From Chromatiaceae bacterium (GTDB taxonomy: Bacteria; Pseudomonadota; Gammaproteobacteria; Chromatiales; Chromatiaceae): a stretch of 64,000 nt of DNA. This document shows positions 45,261-54,627 of this stretch, one piece after another. The translations under genes and the position numbers were made by a program. The stretch lies in assembly GCA_024235415.1 (NCBI GenBank), contig JACKML010000006.1, positions 124,001-188,000 of the forward strand. The letters are read 5' to 3'. The notes under the pieces are model-generated. The model was not told the DNA's origin, did no database searches, and worked only from the letters and a program-made list of their open reading frames with translations. The stretch's first letter is position 1. Every line of letters begins with the position of its first letter.

Positions 45261-45790
45261 CAGTGCCCCCTGGCCTGGCTGGACGGCCAGTGCCCGGATT
45301 CGAGCACTGTGAATTGCTTCAGGTATTCGTAGGCGTTGTCGGAGAACTGCAGATAGTACGCGTCGACCCGGCGCCCGCGTTGTACCGGGTGTACGCGTTG
45401 CAGGTGGATGCCGCGACCCTCGAGTGCGCCACTGATCAGCTCGATCGCCCTGATCGCACGCTGCTTGCTCGACCGGCCAATCATATCGGCGCCAAACGCG
45501 AGGCCGTTGTGGTCTGGGGCCTCACGCACTCGCGACATCAGGATCGTCCTGCCGCCGCCACCCGCTGCCAGCGACATCCGGTAGTCACCGAAGGCAATCG
45601 GCCGTGTCGCACCCTGCCATATCGAACAATCGTGGGTAAGACGCAGTGGCGTCTCGCAGGTCAGACGGTGACTGGCGAAGTCGGCGGGGTCCACCGGTTG
45701 CGGCATGGCCTGCGCGCACACGAAAGGTCCGCAAAGAACCACGCAGGCAAGCAATAGATGACGCCAGGAAGCAGGAATTACGATCGGCAT
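45260..45790 (-). CDS. hypothetical secreted protein
   Basis: 176 residues. Signal peptide 1-28 (LLLACVVLCGPFVCAQA). Two cysteines in the mature part (LTCETPLRLTHDCSIW) could form a disulfide. The end shares a base with the GIY-YIG gene. No family recognised. Confidence 0.7.
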   Translation of the reverse strand: MPIVIPASWRHLLLACVVLCGPFVCAQAMPQPVDPADFASHRLTCETPLRLTHDCSIWQGATRPIAFGDYRMSLAAGGGGRTILMSRVREAPDHNGLAFGADMIGRSSKQRAIRAIELISGALEGRGIHLQRVHPVQRGRRVDAYYLQFSDNAYEYLKQFTVLESGHWPSSQARGH

Positions 45791-45882
45791 GGCGAAAAAA
45801 GATAGCGCAAAAAACGCAGGGCGTCAGGTGATCCCGCCGATGCGGTGGTCGACCGTGCGCTTCGGCGCGGCGCTGTGCGCGA

Positions 45883-46206
45883 TCAGCGTTTGCCGGGCTG
45901 AATGTCGAGATAACCGCGCTGAACGGCGGTCTCCAGCGCCTTCGCACCATTGACCAGCTCGTCGTAGGCACGCCGCAACTTGGCCAGATCGTCGAGCTGG
46001 CTTTCGGTCGGGGTGTCGTCCTTCGTGCTGGCGCCGAGGTCGAAGAGTGCCTTCAGATAACGTGCGCGTGCATTTGCCACCAGGCACAGGACCGGGCGCA
46101 GCCCGTCGATCGTGAGCGCCTGTATCTGCGGATTGATCACTTCGTGGTTCACCGCCCGCATCGTGCGCTCGAGTTCCATCAGCAGGCGATTGATATCCGG
46201 GTTCAT
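45883..46206 (-). CDS. hypothetical helical protein
   Basis: 107 residues from ATG 46206. Almost wholly alpha-helical, charged (LLMELERTMRAVNHEVINP, LDDLAKLRRAYDELVNGAKALE), no signal peptide. The family occurs as a short cytosolic protein in Gammaproteobacteria; unknown role. Confidence 0.65.
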   Translation of the reverse strand: MNPDINRLLMELERTMRAVNHEVINPQIQALTIDGLRPVLCLVANARARYLKALFDLGASTKDDTPTESQLDDLAKLRRAYDELVNGAKALETAVQRGYLDIQPGKR

Positions 46207-46273
46207 CTTCCCATCTCCATGCGCAGGCACAGCTGTCGCTCAGGATCAACTGAGTAGGGTAGCGGCAAATACA

Positions 46274-46681
46274 TCAGTCATCTTGAGGGCCTGAAAAGGC
46301 GAGCGCCGCCCGCAGCTGATCGTGACCGGCAGGAAGCTGCACGACTGCGTGCAATGCAAACAGCGCGGCCAGGTGTGAGACATGGTGTATCTGGTCGCGG
46401 TCCGCGAGGATGATGGCCCTGGCCCGTGGTGCAAAGCGCTGCAGACTGCGAAGCAGCACGTCGAGATTGCTGACATTGGCACCTGCATAGTTGTTGCCGA
46501 AGCCGAAGAAGAAGTCGGCCACGACGATATCTGGCGGGCGGCGCTTGACGCCGGCGATGGCTTTGCGCTGCATGCTGAACACCTGGCGCTCGAGTTGCAG
46601 CTCTCCACACAAAATGGAGAGGTCAGGGTGCAATGGTGATTCGACGATGTCGTACAGCAGTCGACGGGGCAGGGTGTTCAT
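46274..46681 (-). CDS. hypothetical protein (receiver-like fold)
   Basis: 135 residues. RRPPDIVVADFFFGFGNNYAG and FAPRARAIILADRDQ are beta-alpha units like a response-regulator receiver, but the phosphoacceptor set is not complete. It overlaps the small membrane gene upstream by 4 bases. Function unknown. Confidence 0.6.
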   Translation of the reverse strand: MNTLPRRLLYDIVESPLHPDLSILCGELQLERQVFSMQRKAIAGVKRRPPDIVVADFFFGFGNNYAGANVSNLDVLLRSLQRFAPRARAIILADRDQIHHVSHLAALFALHAVVQLPAGHDQLRAALAFSGPQDD

Positions 46682-46803
46682 TGCTCGGGTGGTTTGCGTT
46701 TCGGGTCCGGTTTCTGCCGCTTCCGCTCGACGTACTTGAGCGCCTGCATTGCGGCGCCGACGCTGCCGACGAGGAAGAGAATGACCAGGATGGCGATTTC
46801 CAT
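46678..46803 (-). CDS. small single-span membrane protein
   Basis: 41 residues: MEIAILVILFLVGSVGAAMQ gives one membrane segment, then a basic tail rich in Lys, Arg and Pro. It ends in a 4-base overlap with the next gene, which supports translation. No strong ribosome binding site. Confidence 0.5.
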   Translation of the reverse strand: MEIAILVILFLVGSVGAAMQALKYVERKRQKPDPKRKPPEQ

Positions 46804-46968
46804 TGGGCCCCGTGGCGCCTGGGCGCCTGTGCAGTTCATTCGGGCCATCATAGCCGGCAACGCCGTGCAGGCAAGTCGCCGTGCGCTCGGGGCTCCGCCA
46901 CCGTCTCCCGCGTGCGAACGGTCGGCCGACTCATTACACTTCCGTGTTTTCGACGTGGAGGATTCGTC

Positions 46969-47739
46969 ATGCGTGGTGTTTGCTCGATTGTCTCGGCCTT
47001 CTGTCTCCTGGCGTTGTCCTCGGTGCACGCCACCGACCTGGAGAAGGAGAAGCGCTGGGCCGAACAGGTGGTTGACTCGTTGCTGGACGGCGAAGCGATA
47101 TACCTTGACGACGGCCGTTCGGAATTCCTGGCCATCGAGACCGCCAGCGCCGACGCCGCGTCGCGCAAGGCGGTGGTCGTGATGCATGGCACCGGCGTGC
47201 ATCCGAACTGGCCGACCGTGGTGCAGCCGTTGCGCGTGGGCCTGACCGAATCGGGTTGGCACACGCTTGCGATCCAGATGCCGGTTCTGGCGAATGAGGC
47301 GGAACATGCGCAGTACGCAGCCATTTACGACTGGGTTCCCGGCCGCCTTGACGCGGCCATCGCCTACCTGCGTGGCAAAGGGTTCGACAAGGTGGTGCTG
47401 GTGGCACACAGCCAGGGCTCCACAATGACTGCGTTCTACCTGAGCGGCGCGCATCAGCCGGTCGAGGGATTTGTCGCCGTGGGTATGTCGGGAGGCATAC
47501 CTGGCGGACCTATGGATACGCTTTCCCAGTTGCCGGGTCTGAAACTGCCGGTACTCGACCTGTACGGCAGCGAAGACCTGCCGGAAGTGGTGGCCAGTGC
47601 CGCGGACCGCGCCTCCCAGGCAGCCAAGGCAGGTGCCGATTACACCCAGCAAAGGGTGGCGGGCGCGGACCACTTCTTTGACGGTGAAGAGACGGAATTG
47701 CTCGATGCGGTCAACGCCTGGCTCAATCAGCGTTTCTGA
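46969..47739 (+). CDS. secreted DUF3530-like alpha/beta hydrolase
   Basis: 256 residues; GGAGG 8 bases before ATG 46969. Signal peptide 1-21. The hydrolase core has VVVMHGTGVHPNWP (oxyanion strand), VVLVAHSQGSTMTAFYL (nucleophile Ser) and ADHFFDGEE (His). A palindromic AGCCGGG-AGGA-CCCGGCT hairpin without T-run follows the stop, at 47758-47775. Confidence 0.8.
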   Translation: MRGVCSIVSAFCLLALSSVHATDLEKEKRWAEQVVDSLLDGEAIYLDDGRSEFLAIETASADAASRKAVVVMHGTGVHPNWPTVVQPLRVGLTESGWHTLAIQMPVLANEAEHAQYAAIYDWVPGRLDAAIAYLRGKGFDKVVLVAHSQGSTMTAFYLSGAHQPVEGFVAVGMSGGIPGGPMDTLSQLPGLKLPVLDLYGSEDLPEVVASAADRASQAAKAGADYTQQRVAGADHFFDGEETELLDAVNAWLNQRF

Positions 47740-47815
47740 CCCGTTTTGGAAATCGAGAGCCGGGAGGACCCGGCTACTGCAGGGCAGGCTCGATGCCGGT
47801 TGCCGCCGGCCGCGC

Positions 47816-48412
47816 TCAGCCGAGCAGTCGGCCGAGCGCGGTCTCTATTTTTTTCATCGCCTCACCAGGCAGGATGTCGAGGCCGATCTGACCGCACATG
47901 CGGGTCAGCGAGAAGATGCCGCAGATCTCTGCAGCCTGCTGTGATCCGTGATCATCCAGAACCAGCGCATGGCGCCTGCCAGCCTGCCGCAGGCTGTTGA
48001 GGACCTGGCCCACGCTGGCGTTGCAGACATCCTCGAGTCGCAGCACCTCGATGCGACCGCGCAGCGTCATGATGTCCTGTACCAGCAGTTCCTGCGGTTG
48101 CTCACCGGTCTTGGCGGCAATCTTTTCCGGCCGACCGCTATCGAGGTCGGTAACGGTGATGATGCCCATCACGGCGCCGGTGGCGCCTGTCACCAGCAAC
48201 ATGCGTACGCCGAGTTTGGCCATGCGTTCGCGTGTCGCCGCCAGGGTGTTGGTGCGTTCCACGGTGAGTGCAGTGACTTTTCGCAGGTCGGTCATTGCCT
48301 GCAGGGCAGGGCTGTCGATGCCCAGGCCTCCCGGGAACTGCTGCTCCGGGCGCGCGTAGCCCGCGCCGACCGGCATGTTATGAAAACTCAGGGCTGTGTA
48401 GTGTTGGCTCAT
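47816..48412 (-). CDS. tandem CBS-domain protein
   Basis: 198 residues. Two CBS units: about 40-110 (TDLRKVTALTVERTNTLAATRERMAKLGVRMLLV, then GIITVTDL) and 115-185 (QDIMTLRGRIEVLRLEDV, then GIFSLTRM). CBS pairs bind adenosyl compounds and act as energy sensors. No catalytic partner is fused. Partner unknown. Confidence 0.85.
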   Translation of the reverse strand: MSQHYTALSFHNMPVGAGYARPEQQFPGGLGIDSPALQAMTDLRKVTALTVERTNTLAATRERMAKLGVRMLLVTGATGAVMGIITVTDLDSGRPEKIAAKTGEQPQELLVQDIMTLRGRIEVLRLEDVCNASVGQVLNSLRQAGRRHALVLDDHGSQQAAEICGIFSLTRMCGQIGLDILPGEAMKKIETALGRLLG

Positions 48413-48516
48413 TCGTATTGGTCCCGCGATTCCGGATGCATTCCCAGCTTAGGGTGTCGTGAGCGTCGCGCAAGGCGGTAATGTTGAAAAATCGGCTGTG
48501 CTCACTATTACGGCTG

Positions 48517-49056
48517 TCAATCAGCTACCGAACAGGCGGGCTGCAGTGCTCGGCGGCAGCGCGGGCAGTGATAACGCGCGGTACCCGCCAGCATTCGCTT
48601 GTGCCTGGTCGTGCTCAGTTCGTGTGTGGAGCAGCCACAGCGGTAGTCCCAGCGACGTTGTCGCTTCACCCGGATGCCTTCGAGCGCATAGTCGTGGCAG
48701 CGGCTTGCATCGGGGATGCCAAAATGCGCCATGACGGAACGCCACTCCGCGCCGTGCGGGCGGGTGCGCCCATGACAGGCGGCAGTGATCAGGTGGGCGA
48801 CTTCGTGGGCGACCGTCCGCTCAAGGAAATCGAATTCGTGACGGCGTGCGATATCGAGGTTGTAGCGCAGTGTCGGGCGTTCGCGGCTGCACCAGCGTGC
48901 CTGTCCGGCGGCCTGTCCGCGCAGGTCAAAACGGATGACCGGATCGGGCACGGCCACCCGGTGGGCGGCACATAGGCCAGCGGCACGCTGCAGCATCTGC
49001 TGTGTCTTGTCCCTGATGCGTGCCGCGATGGCCTGGTCAGCCGAAATGACAGACAT
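48517..49056 (-). CDS. SprT-like zinc metalloprotease-fold protein
   Basis: 179 residues from ATG 49056. The HExxH site is [13 protein letters not shown], with a third ligand later in [10 protein letters not shown]; a C-terminal zinc ribbon has CGC and CPRC pairs. SprT is related to the Spartan protease of DNA-protein crosslink repair. The first 20 bases overlap the ppnP gene. Confidence 0.88.
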   Translation of the reverse strand: MSVISADQAIAARIRDKTQQMLQRAAGLCAAHRVAVPDPVIRFDLRGQAAGQARWCSRERPTLRYNLDIARRHEFDFLERTVAHEVAHLITAACHGRTRPHGAEWRSVMAHFGIPDASRCHDYALEGIRVKRQRRWDYRCGCSTHELSTTRHKRMLAGTARYHCPRCRRALQPACSVAD

Positions 49057-49348
49057 AGTGCAGCGTTTGCGCAACTTCGATGTCGAAACTGCTGTCGCCC
49101 GGAACGGAAAAGCTGTCGCCGGCGCCATAGCTGCGCCACGCCTCTTCGCCGGCCAGCCGCACCTGGCATTGCCCGGCAATCACTTCCATCGTCTCCGGCG
49201 AACCGGTCGAAAAGTTCAGTGTCGACGGCAGGATCACGCCAACGGATTTGCGTTCACCCGCGTCGGTTTCGATCGTGTGGCTGACGCATTTGCCGTCGAA
49301 ATAGATATTGGCATTCGGGAAAACGGAGACGTTCTTGATCGGTTCCAT
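49037..49348 (-). CDS. ppnP: PpnP, pyrimidine/purine nucleoside phosphorylase
   Basis: 103 residues, the normal length. Cupin-fold family DUF1255, with [41 protein letters not shown] and the end [16 protein letters not shown]. It splits several nucleosides with phosphate. It overlaps sprT by 20 bases. Confidence 0.92.
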   Translation of the reverse strand: MEPIKNVSVFPNANIYFDGKCVSHTIETDAGERKSVGVILPSTLNFSTGSPETMEVIAGQCQVRLAGEEAWRSYGAGDSFSVPGDSSFDIEVAQTLHYVCHFG

Positions 49349-49396
49349 GGTGTGCTCTTGGCATCAGGTAAAAGGGGCGGACAGTTCCTCTGCGCC

Positions 49397-49954
49397 TTAA
49401 TCGGCGATCAACTGCAGGTACTCCATTCGTGTGGCCTGGGAGTTGCGGAAGGCGCCCAACATCACGGACGTCTTCATCGTTGAATTCTGTTTTTCCACGC
49501 CGCGCATTTTCATGCACAGATGCTCGGCCTCGATGGTTACGGCGACACCGGCAGGCTGGATGACGTTACTGATGGCATCGGCGATCTGCACCGTCAGGTT
49601 TTCCTGGATCTGCAGGCGTCGCGCATACATGTCGACGATACGGGCGATTTTCGACAACCCGATCACCTTGCCGCGCGGCAGATAGGCGACGTGCGCACGA
49701 CCGATGAATGGCAGCACGTGATGCTCGCACAGCGAGTACAGTTCGATGTCCTTGACGATGACCATGTCGTCGTTCTGCGTGCTGAATACGGCGTCATTCA
49801 CTACCGAGTGAAGGTCCTGATTGTAGCCGCGACACAGGAATGCCATCGCTTTCGCCGCGCGTTCCGGGGTCTTGATCAGCCCCTCCCGCTGCAGATTCTC
49901 GCCCAGGCCTTCGATGATTCCGGCGTAGTGAGCCTGGATATGGTCAATCTGCAT
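49397..49954 (-). CDS. folE: GTP cyclohydrolase I
   Basis: 185 residues. Zinc ligands in LCEHHVLPF and EHLCMKMRG; the substrate region [21 protein letters not shown] is intact. It makes dihydroneopterin triphosphate from GTP, the first step of folate synthesis. Single gene. Confidence 0.96.
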   Translation of the reverse strand: MQIDHIQAHYAGIIEGLGENLQREGLIKTPERAAKAMAFLCRGYNQDLHSVVNDAVFSTQNDDMVIVKDIELYSLCEHHVLPFIGRAHVAYLPRGKVIGLSKIARIVDMYARRLQIQENLTVQIADAISNVIQPAGVAVTIEAEHLCMKMRGVEKQNSTMKTSVMLGAFRNSQATRMEYLQLIAD

Positions 49955-50075
49955 GTGGTCCCCGTTGCCGACACCGCGGCTGCGTGTAGTTCGCCGTTAC
50001 TTTAACGGCCACACGACCGGGAATCCATGTTGCATTTCTGTGGTTGGCGATCCGGCGGCGGATGCCGGAGCTGCG

Positions 50076-50399
50076 CTAAAGAAACAGACCGATCACAATG
50101 AAAAACGTCGCCAGAATGGCCAGTATGATCGCAGAGGATTTCCAGTTGTTGTAGTTCAGGTACAAGGGGTTGTTGTGCGGGATGACGACAGCCAGCAAGG
50201 CACCAACCGCGCAGACCCCGCCAACAATGAAAGAGAACTTCTGGAGCCATTCGCGTTTGAATCCTGATGACCCGCTGAATCCGCCTCCGATGGTTTCAAA
50301 CTTGTTGGCCAGCGCCGGATCGGCAATGAACAGCAGCAGGATACCACTGAGCAATGCGAGCCAGGGTGCTGACGAGGCGGGGCCGAACAGACGTGTCAT
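50076..50399 (-). CDS. small membrane protein coupled to the GGDEF-EAL gene
   Basis: 107 residues from ATG 50399, which overlaps the upstream stop as ATGA; ATG 50411 is also possible. Three membrane segments (about 8-25, 50-68, 85-105) with a Gly/Ser-rich loop. No family recognised. Its coupling to a c-di-GMP protein is the only functional clue. Confidence 0.6.
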   Translation of the reverse strand: MTRLFGPASSAPWLALLSGILLLFIADPALANKFETIGGGFSGSSGFKREWLQKFSFIVGGVCAVGALLAVVIPHNNPLYLNYNNWKSSAIILAILATFFIVIGLFL

Positions 50400-52648
50400 T
50401 TCGTGTCGCATAGTCGTTCAAGACGCATCTGGCCGCGTCCAAGCAAGTCGCTGATTGCTTCCGCCGGCATGGGCCTGCCGTGCAGAAAGCCCTGCAAATG
50501 GTCGCATTGACTATTGCAGAGGAAACGCTGCTGGGCTTCTGTCTCCACCCCTTCGGCCACAACCTCGAGTCCGAGGGTATGCGCCATCAGGATGATGGCC
50601 TTGACGATTGCCGCGTCGTTTTGGTCGTCCGGCAGGTCATTGATAAAGGAGCGATCGATCTTCAGTTTGCCTATAGGCAGGAGTTTCAGCTGACTGAGCG
50701 AAGAATGGCCGGTGCCGAAATCGTCCATGGTGATCCGGAGACCCAGCTCGGTACGCATGTCGGCCAGTTGCTGAAGGGACGAGCCGTCGTCCCCGACCAG
50801 GAGTGTCTCGGTCACTTCGAACTCGAAAAACTCAGCGGGGAATCCGCTTTGCCGAAAGATCTCTTTCAATCTTGTCGTGCAGTCCGTGCGCAGCTGATAG
50901 GGCGACAGGTTGACGGCGAGAATGAAATCGCAATGACCGGCATCGCGCCAGACCTTGGCCTGGGTACAGGCGGTTTCGGTCACCCAGGCACCGAGCTCGG
51001 TAATCATTCCGGTCTCTTCGGCAACCGGGATGAATTCATTGGGTGGCACCATGCCGCGCTTGGGGTGTTGCCAGCGCAGCAATGCCTCGACAGCGACCAG
51101 ACGGCCATCCTTCGCATCGAATTGCGGCTGGTAATGCAACAGGAACTCGTGATTGACCAGGCCGCGGCGCAGGTCGTGCTCCATGTCCAGGCGTTGCTGG
51201 ATCGCGTGCGTCAGCTCGGGGGCATAAAAGGCGAGGCGGTTCCTGCCCAGGGCCTTGGCCTGGTACATCGCCGCATCGGCATGTTGCAGCAGGGTATCCG
51301 GGGCCGTCGCATCCTGCGGATAGAGACTGATGCCAATACTGGCTGTCGCGAACAGGGTCTTGCCTCGGATTGTCACTGGAACGGAAAGGCGCTCGATGAT
51401 CCGTTCCGCGATGAGGCGCGCACTGTTCGCATCAATAATACCCTCCGTGACGACAACGAACTCATCGCCTCCCAGTCGCGCTACCGTATCGTCTTCCTTG
51501 ACCGAGCTGCGCAGGCGCCTGGCTACCTCCTGTAATAGTTCGTCGCCCACCTGGTGACCCAGGGTGTCGTTGATGTTCTTGAATCGATCGAGATCGATAA
51601 ACATCACGGCGATGCTGGTTTCGGTGCGGTGGGCGCGTTGCACCGCGTGCTCCAGTCGCGCGTTCAGCAGCAGGCGGTTGGGCAAATCGCTCAGTGCGTC
51701 ATGGTGGGCCATCTGCCATAGCTTGCGCTCGGAGTCTTTCGTGTCGGTGATGTCGGCAAACACAGAGACATGTTGACAGGCACTGCCGTCCGGACCGCGA
51801 ACGGCCTTTACCGACAGCCACTGGGGATAGACGTCACCATTTTTCCTGCGGTTCCAGATTTCACCCAGCCATTCGCCGCGCTGTCCCAGGGATTGATAGA
51901 AGTCCCGGTAGAATTCGGCGCCCTGGTGACCTGAGTTGAGCAGCCTAGGAGTCTCTCCAATCGCCTCCTCGGCGCGGTAGCCCGTGATGCGTTCGAAGGC
52001 CTGATTGACCTGGACGATACGGTGCCTGGCGTCCGTTACCATGACGCCTTCGCGCATGTGTTCGAAGGCGATGCCGGCGGTGAGTAGTCGTTGTGCCTGG
52101 CGATCGCGCTCCAACACGATGCCGGCGAGATAGCTGCCAGTATCCAGCAGGCGTCTGTGAAACGGATCCGGGGGACGGGTCTGAAAACTGGTCAGGGCGA
52201 ACGAACCGACCACGTCGTCGTCGGCGACCTTGATCGGCATTGACCAGCAGGCCTGCATGTTGAATCGCTTTGCGACATCCATAAAGCGCGCCCAGCGCAC
52301 ATCGGTCAGGATGTTGTTGACAAAGACGGGTTCACGCTTGAATACCGCGGTGCCACACGATCCGGCATCCGGGCCGGGCTGCAGCCCGTTCAGGGCCTCG
52401 ATCGCCTCGTGTGGAATGCTCGGTGCTGCGCGCACCTCGAGATGGCTGCGGCTCTGATCCAGCAACATGATCGAGGCGACCGAATTATCGACCATGGCCT
52501 CGGCCAACAGGCACAGACTGTTGAGAATCTCAATCGTCGGCCGGTCGAGCGTAATCATCTCCAGGGCATCGCGCTGAAATTGCAGCAACTGTTCCATCTG
52601 CGGATGCGCGATGGCGGGATCCTGTCTTTCGTGGTGTGTTGCGGTCAT
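50396..52648 (-). CDS. GAF-PAS-GGDEF-EAL c-di-GMP signalling protein
   Basis: 750 residues, cytoplasmic. GAF at about 25-180, PAS at 200-315 (GVMVTDARHRIVQVNQAFERITGY), GGDEF at 320-490 with intact GGDEF, and EAL at 500-740 with VEALLRWQHP and DDFGTGHSSLSQLKLLP. The I-site position before GGDEF is KEDD instead of RxxD, so product inhibition may be lost. Both catalytic motifs look active, so it could make or break c-di-GMP in response to a GAF/PAS ligand. Confidence 0.93.
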   Translation of the reverse strand: MTATHHERQDPAIAHPQMEQLLQFQRDALEMITLDRPTIEILNSLCLLAEAMVDNSVASIMLLDQSRSHLEVRAAPSIPHEAIEALNGLQPGPDAGSCGTAVFKREPVFVNNILTDVRWARFMDVAKRFNMQACWSMPIKVADDDVVGSFALTSFQTRPPDPFHRRLLDTGSYLAGIVLERDRQAQRLLTAGIAFEHMREGVMVTDARHRIVQVNQAFERITGYRAEEAIGETPRLLNSGHQGAEFYRDFYQSLGQRGEWLGEIWNRRKNGDVYPQWLSVKAVRGPDGSACQHVSVFADITDTKDSERKLWQMAHHDALSDLPNRLLLNARLEHAVQRAHRTETSIAVMFIDLDRFKNINDTLGHQVGDELLQEVARRLRSSVKEDDTVARLGGDEFVVVTEGIIDANSARLIAERIIERLSVPVTIRGKTLFATASIGISLYPQDATAPDTLLQHADAAMYQAKALGRNRLAFYAPELTHAIQQRLDMEHDLRRGLVNHEFLLHYQPQFDAKDGRLVAVEALLRWQHPKRGMVPPNEFIPVAEETGMITELGAWVTETACTQAKVWRDAGHCDFILAVNLSPYQLRTDCTTRLKEIFRQSGFPAEFFEFEVTETLLVGDDGSSLQQLADMRTELGLRITMDDFGTGHSSLSQLKLLPIGKLKIDRSFINDLPDDQNDAAIVKAIILMAHTLGLEVVAEGVETEAQQRFLCNSQCDHLQGFLHGRPMPAEAISDLLGRGQMRLERLCDTK

Positions 52649-52768
52649 GGTCTTGATGGTTGACGCATCTGGCCTATCGGGTATCGGCAGGGACGTTGAA
52701 TGTTGAACGATAATTCAAGAAAGCATTCGTATTGCACCTATCGGTGGCCGCATCCGGTGTGGTGTCGC

Positions 52769-52809
52769 AAAACAAAGAAAAGGGCCAGACCCGCAGACGC
52801 AGGTGGCCC
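52769..52809 (-). terminator. intrinsic terminator after the nrd operon
   Basis: On the - strand, a GGGCCA/TGGCCC stem with further inner pairing is followed by TTTTCTTTGTTTT. It is 74 bases after the zinc-ribbon gene's stop and closes the transcript from nrdA. Confidence 0.82.
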
Positions 52810-52882
52810 AATGATACAGCTTTTCTAATGGCGACCGTCCCTGTCGCTTATTTCCCGATGCCCACACCTTCTGCTGGAGAAG

Positions 52883-53095
52883 TCATTTGGGCGCGCCGGC
52901 GCTCAAAAAAACGGCTTGGGACCAACCCTGACTGCAACGCACCGAACTGCCGACGCGGCGCAGTGTGCATTCGCCGGGCTGGGTAACTGTCTGGTTGGCG
53001 CCACATGCCGGGCACTGATGCCAGGTCTGTCGCACATGTCCTTCGGAAAGGCTGTCGGTCAACCGCATCACAGTGTGACAACGATGACATCGCAT
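52883..53095 (-). CDS. small zinc-ribbon protein at the end of the nrd operon
   Basis: 70 residues; GGAG 7 bases before the ATG. Two zinc knuckles MRCHRCHTVM and HQCPACGAN, then a third cysteine region. It follows the second nrdB by 27 bases and precedes the operon terminator. The ribbon could bind RNA, or be a metal adaptor. A link to ribonucleotide reductase is inferred from position only. Confidence 0.7.
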   Translation of the reverse strand: MRCHRCHTVMRLTDSLSEGHVRQTWHQCPACGANQTVTQPGECTLRRVGSSVRCSQGWSQAVFLSAGAPK

Positions 53096-53122
53096 TTTTT
53101 TCTCCTGGCGCCGGTCGGAAGC

Positions 53123-54430
53123 TCAATCCCAATTGAGTGCGCCACCGGTCTGATACTCGGTGACACGGGTCTCGAAAAAGTTCTTTTCCTTTTGCAGATC
53201 CAGTACCTCGGACATCCACGGGAACGGGTTTGTGGCGCCGGGGTACTGTTCCGGCAGGCCGATCTGCGAGCATCGGCGATTGGCGATGAACTGCAGGTAT
53301 TCCTCGAACATCGGGGCATTCAGCCCGAGCACACCGCGCGGCATGGTGTCATAGGCATATTGTGTCTCCAGTGTGATGGCGTCGCGGATCATCTTGACGA
53401 TCTCGGCCTTGAACGCATCGGTCCACAGGTGCGGGTTCTCGATCTTGATCTGATTGATCATGTCGATTCCGAAGTTCATATGCATCGATTCGTCACGCAG
53501 GATGTATTGGAACTGCTCTGCAGTACCGGTCATCTTGTTGCGTCGACCCATGCTGAGTAGCTGGGTGAATCCGACGTAGAAGAAGATCCCTTCGAATATC
53601 ACATAGAAGGCGACCAGTTCACGCAGCAGTTTCTGGTCATTTTCCGGTGTGCCGGTGTGAAAGTGGGGATCGGCCAGATGCCGGGTGAAGGGCAGCGCCC
53701 ACTCGGCCTTGCGTGCCACCGCCGGCACCTCGCGGTACATGTTGAACACCTCACCTTCGTCCAGTCCCAGTGACTCGATGATGTACTGGTAGGCGTGTGT
53801 GTGCACCGCCTCCTCGAAGGCCTGGCGCAGCAGATACTGGCGGCATTCCGGGTTGGTGATGTGGCGGTACACGGCGAGCACGAGGTTGTTCGCGACCAGC
53901 GAGTCGGCGGTGGAAAAGAAGCCGAGGTTGCGCTTGATAATGGTGCGTTCATCATCGCTGAGACCATTCGGATCTTTCCACAGCTGGATGTCTGCGTTCA
54001 TGTTGATCTCTTGGGGCATCCAGTGATTGGCGCAGCCATCGAGATACTTCTGCCACGCCCACTCGTACTTGAACGGGACCAGCTGGTTGAGATCGGCATG
54101 ACAGTTGATGATTCTCTTGTCATCGACGCGGATGCGCCCTGCGCCCATCTGTAATGCCTCAAGGCCGGTTGCGCCGGTATCACCTGGGGCGGCTAATGCG
54201 GCGTCGGCAATCCCTTGCGGATTGGGATCGACGCTGGGTGCGGCGCCGGCAGTCGTCATCAGTCGGTCATTGTCGATCAGCCCATCGCCCGCCCTGGGGG
54301 GCTGGGTGGTCTCGTGTGACCGGAGCACATCCGCAGGGTCATGGCTGTGCAGGGCCTTGTTCGGTGGGGCCTTGCGCTGTGCCGTTGGCGGGTGCGCGGC
54401 CGTTTTCAGTGGATTATCCCAGTTGTGCAT
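53123..54430 (-). CDS. nrdB: class I ribonucleotide reductase beta subunit (NrdB-like, with N-terminal extension)
   Basis: 435 residues, about 60 more than usual. The first 100 are Pro/Ala-rich and disordered. The ferritin-like core has the di-iron ligands: Asp in [17 protein letters not shown] (Glu, His and the radical Tyr at the E.coli-122 position), EGIFFY and [10 protein letters not shown]. The C-terminus [10 protein letters not shown] docks to NrdA. It shares its start (NWDNPL) and its C-terminal tail with the other nrdB gene, so the two are paralogues. Confidence 0.88.
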   Translation of the reverse strand: MHNWDNPLKTAAHPPTAQRKAPPNKALHSHDPADVLRSHETTQPPRAGDGLIDNDRLMTTAGAAPSVDPNPQGIADAALAAPGDTGATGLEALQMGAGRIRVDDKRIINCHADLNQLVPFKYEWAWQKYLDGCANHWMPQEINMNADIQLWKDPNGLSDDERTIIKRNLGFFSTADSLVANNLVLAVYRHITNPECRQYLLRQAFEEAVHTHAYQYIIESLGLDEGEVFNMYREVPAVARKAEWALPFTRHLADPHFHTGTPENDQKLLRELVAFYVIFEGIFFYVGFTQLLSMGRRNKMTGTAEQFQYILRDESMHMNFGIDMINQIKIENPHLWTDAFKAEIVKMIRDAITLETQYAYDTMPRGVLGLNAPMFEEYLQFIANRRCSQIGLPEQYPGATNPFPWMSEVLDLQKEKNFFETRVTEYQTGGALNWD

Positions 54431-54627
54431 CTCTATCCCCCTGCGCGTGCCTGTAACCGCCTGGTCGGTGATGCCCGGTACGGCAGCGGAGACCCGCCAA
54501 GCCGCGCGTTGTATGGTGCCGGAGTGACCCCAGTCCCCCTTTGGTGGTGGTCTGTGACATTGAAAATGTCGGGCGAGAGTTCTTGTGGCCCCTCCAGCAT
54601 TGACTTGCTATGCGGCGGTCGTCCGCT

